A DNA stretch of 64,000 bases from Alcanivorax sp. (GTDB lineage Bacteria > Pseudomonadota > Gammaproteobacteria > Pseudomonadales > Alcanivoracaceae): assembly GCF_002726155.1 (NCBI RefSeq), contig NZ_PBSH01000005.1, positions 85,212-149,211 of the forward strand, written 5' to 3'. The notes under the pieces are model-generated. The model searched no databases. It was given only the letters and a program-made list of their open reading frames with translations, and was not told the origin of the DNA. Both the position numbers and the translations under genes were made by a program. Below, one piece after another: positions 63,934 through 64,000 of this stretch. Each line of letters starts with the position of its first letter. Positions within the stretch are counted from its first letter, which is position 1.

Positions 63934-64000
63934 GCGTTCTGCGTTCTGCGTTCTGCGTTCTGCGTTCTGCGTTCTGCGTTCTGCGTTCTGCGTTCTGCGT
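63934..64000. repeat. Perfect 7-bp tandem repeat GCGTTCT, cut by the window end
   Basis: Nine full identical copies of GCGTTCT plus GCGT fill the last 67 bases and run on beyond the window. It is a candidate VNTR locus and lies 50 bases after the AGTTGAA array. Confidence 0.95.

Noticed and set aside
63774..64000. Repeat cluster as a CRISPR array
   Set aside because: Units are 7 bp, contiguous and without spacers; no cas gene is present.
62907..64000. lipB-lipA expected after ybeD
   Set aside because: No frame with LipB or LipA motifs occurs in the last 820 bases; they may lie beyond the window or elsewhere.

Overview
The window reads as a chromosomal segment of a GC-rich marine-type gammaproteobacterium. 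Gene content and order resemble the Alcanivorax / Pseudomonas / Marinobacter group: the block ybeZ-ybeY-corC-lnt-leuS-lptE-holA-proA-nadD-rsfS-rlmH-mrdA-rodA-mltB-rlpA-dacA-dat-ybeD is the arrangement known from Pseudomonas-like genomes. Alcanivorax is my best guess, but no marker seen here settles the genus. I see no rRNA, tRNA, CRISPR array, prophage, transposase or plasmid gene.

Left part (1-25 kb) is a mosaic of short transcription units. It holds the 3' end of an M48 protease gene, a COG3146 acyltransferase-like gene, a membrane protein fused to a cold-shock domain, and a sodium:solute symporter convergent with a sialidase-like/membrane protein pair. These are followed by a START-domain protein, plsC, an SDR, a DUF938 methyltransferase, rhlB-glpE, an OmpW porin, an orphan helical protein, PIN-PhoH, a membrane methyltransferase, a papain-like YiiX hydrolase, an M14 peptidase, a lipoprotein, a TorF-type porin behind a sigma-54-like promoter, an EEP nuclease, a porin plus PstS-like protein, and the SCO/PCuAC copper-delivery pair.

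Middle part (25-45 kb): miaB is separated from ybeZ by a complete sulfate ABC transporter operon (sbp-cysT-cysW-cysA) and a lipoprotein made of a duplicated beta-propeller. ybeZ-ybeY-corC run on with overlaps into a rhomboid-like protein that has lost its catalytic residues. Two less usual genes, an AT-richer lipoprotein and a B-box membrane protein, precede lnt. A three-gene persulfide/sulfate operon (MBL hydrolase, DUF442 phosphatase-like, SulP) follows, with a consensus promoter and a perfect 22-bp palindrome.

Right part (45-64 kb) is the envelope and housekeeping block: leuS, lptE, holA, an LCMT-like methyltransferase, an RhlA-like hydrolase fused to a PilZ-like domain, proA, then the rod-shape/peptidoglycan cluster nadD to ybeD.

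The most unusual signal lies between genes. At least seven clear intergenic sites carry arrays of 7-bp units (CACGCNN or its complement GCGTGNN, CAAGCNN, AATTAAT, AGTTGAA, GCGTTCT), with further degenerate or poorer ones. The unit sequence differs between sites but the period of 7 is kept. Several sites are two inverted arms around a hairpin or terminator, mostly at convergent gene ends. One array supplies the nadD start codon, and the window ends inside another (at least nine identical GCGTTCT units).
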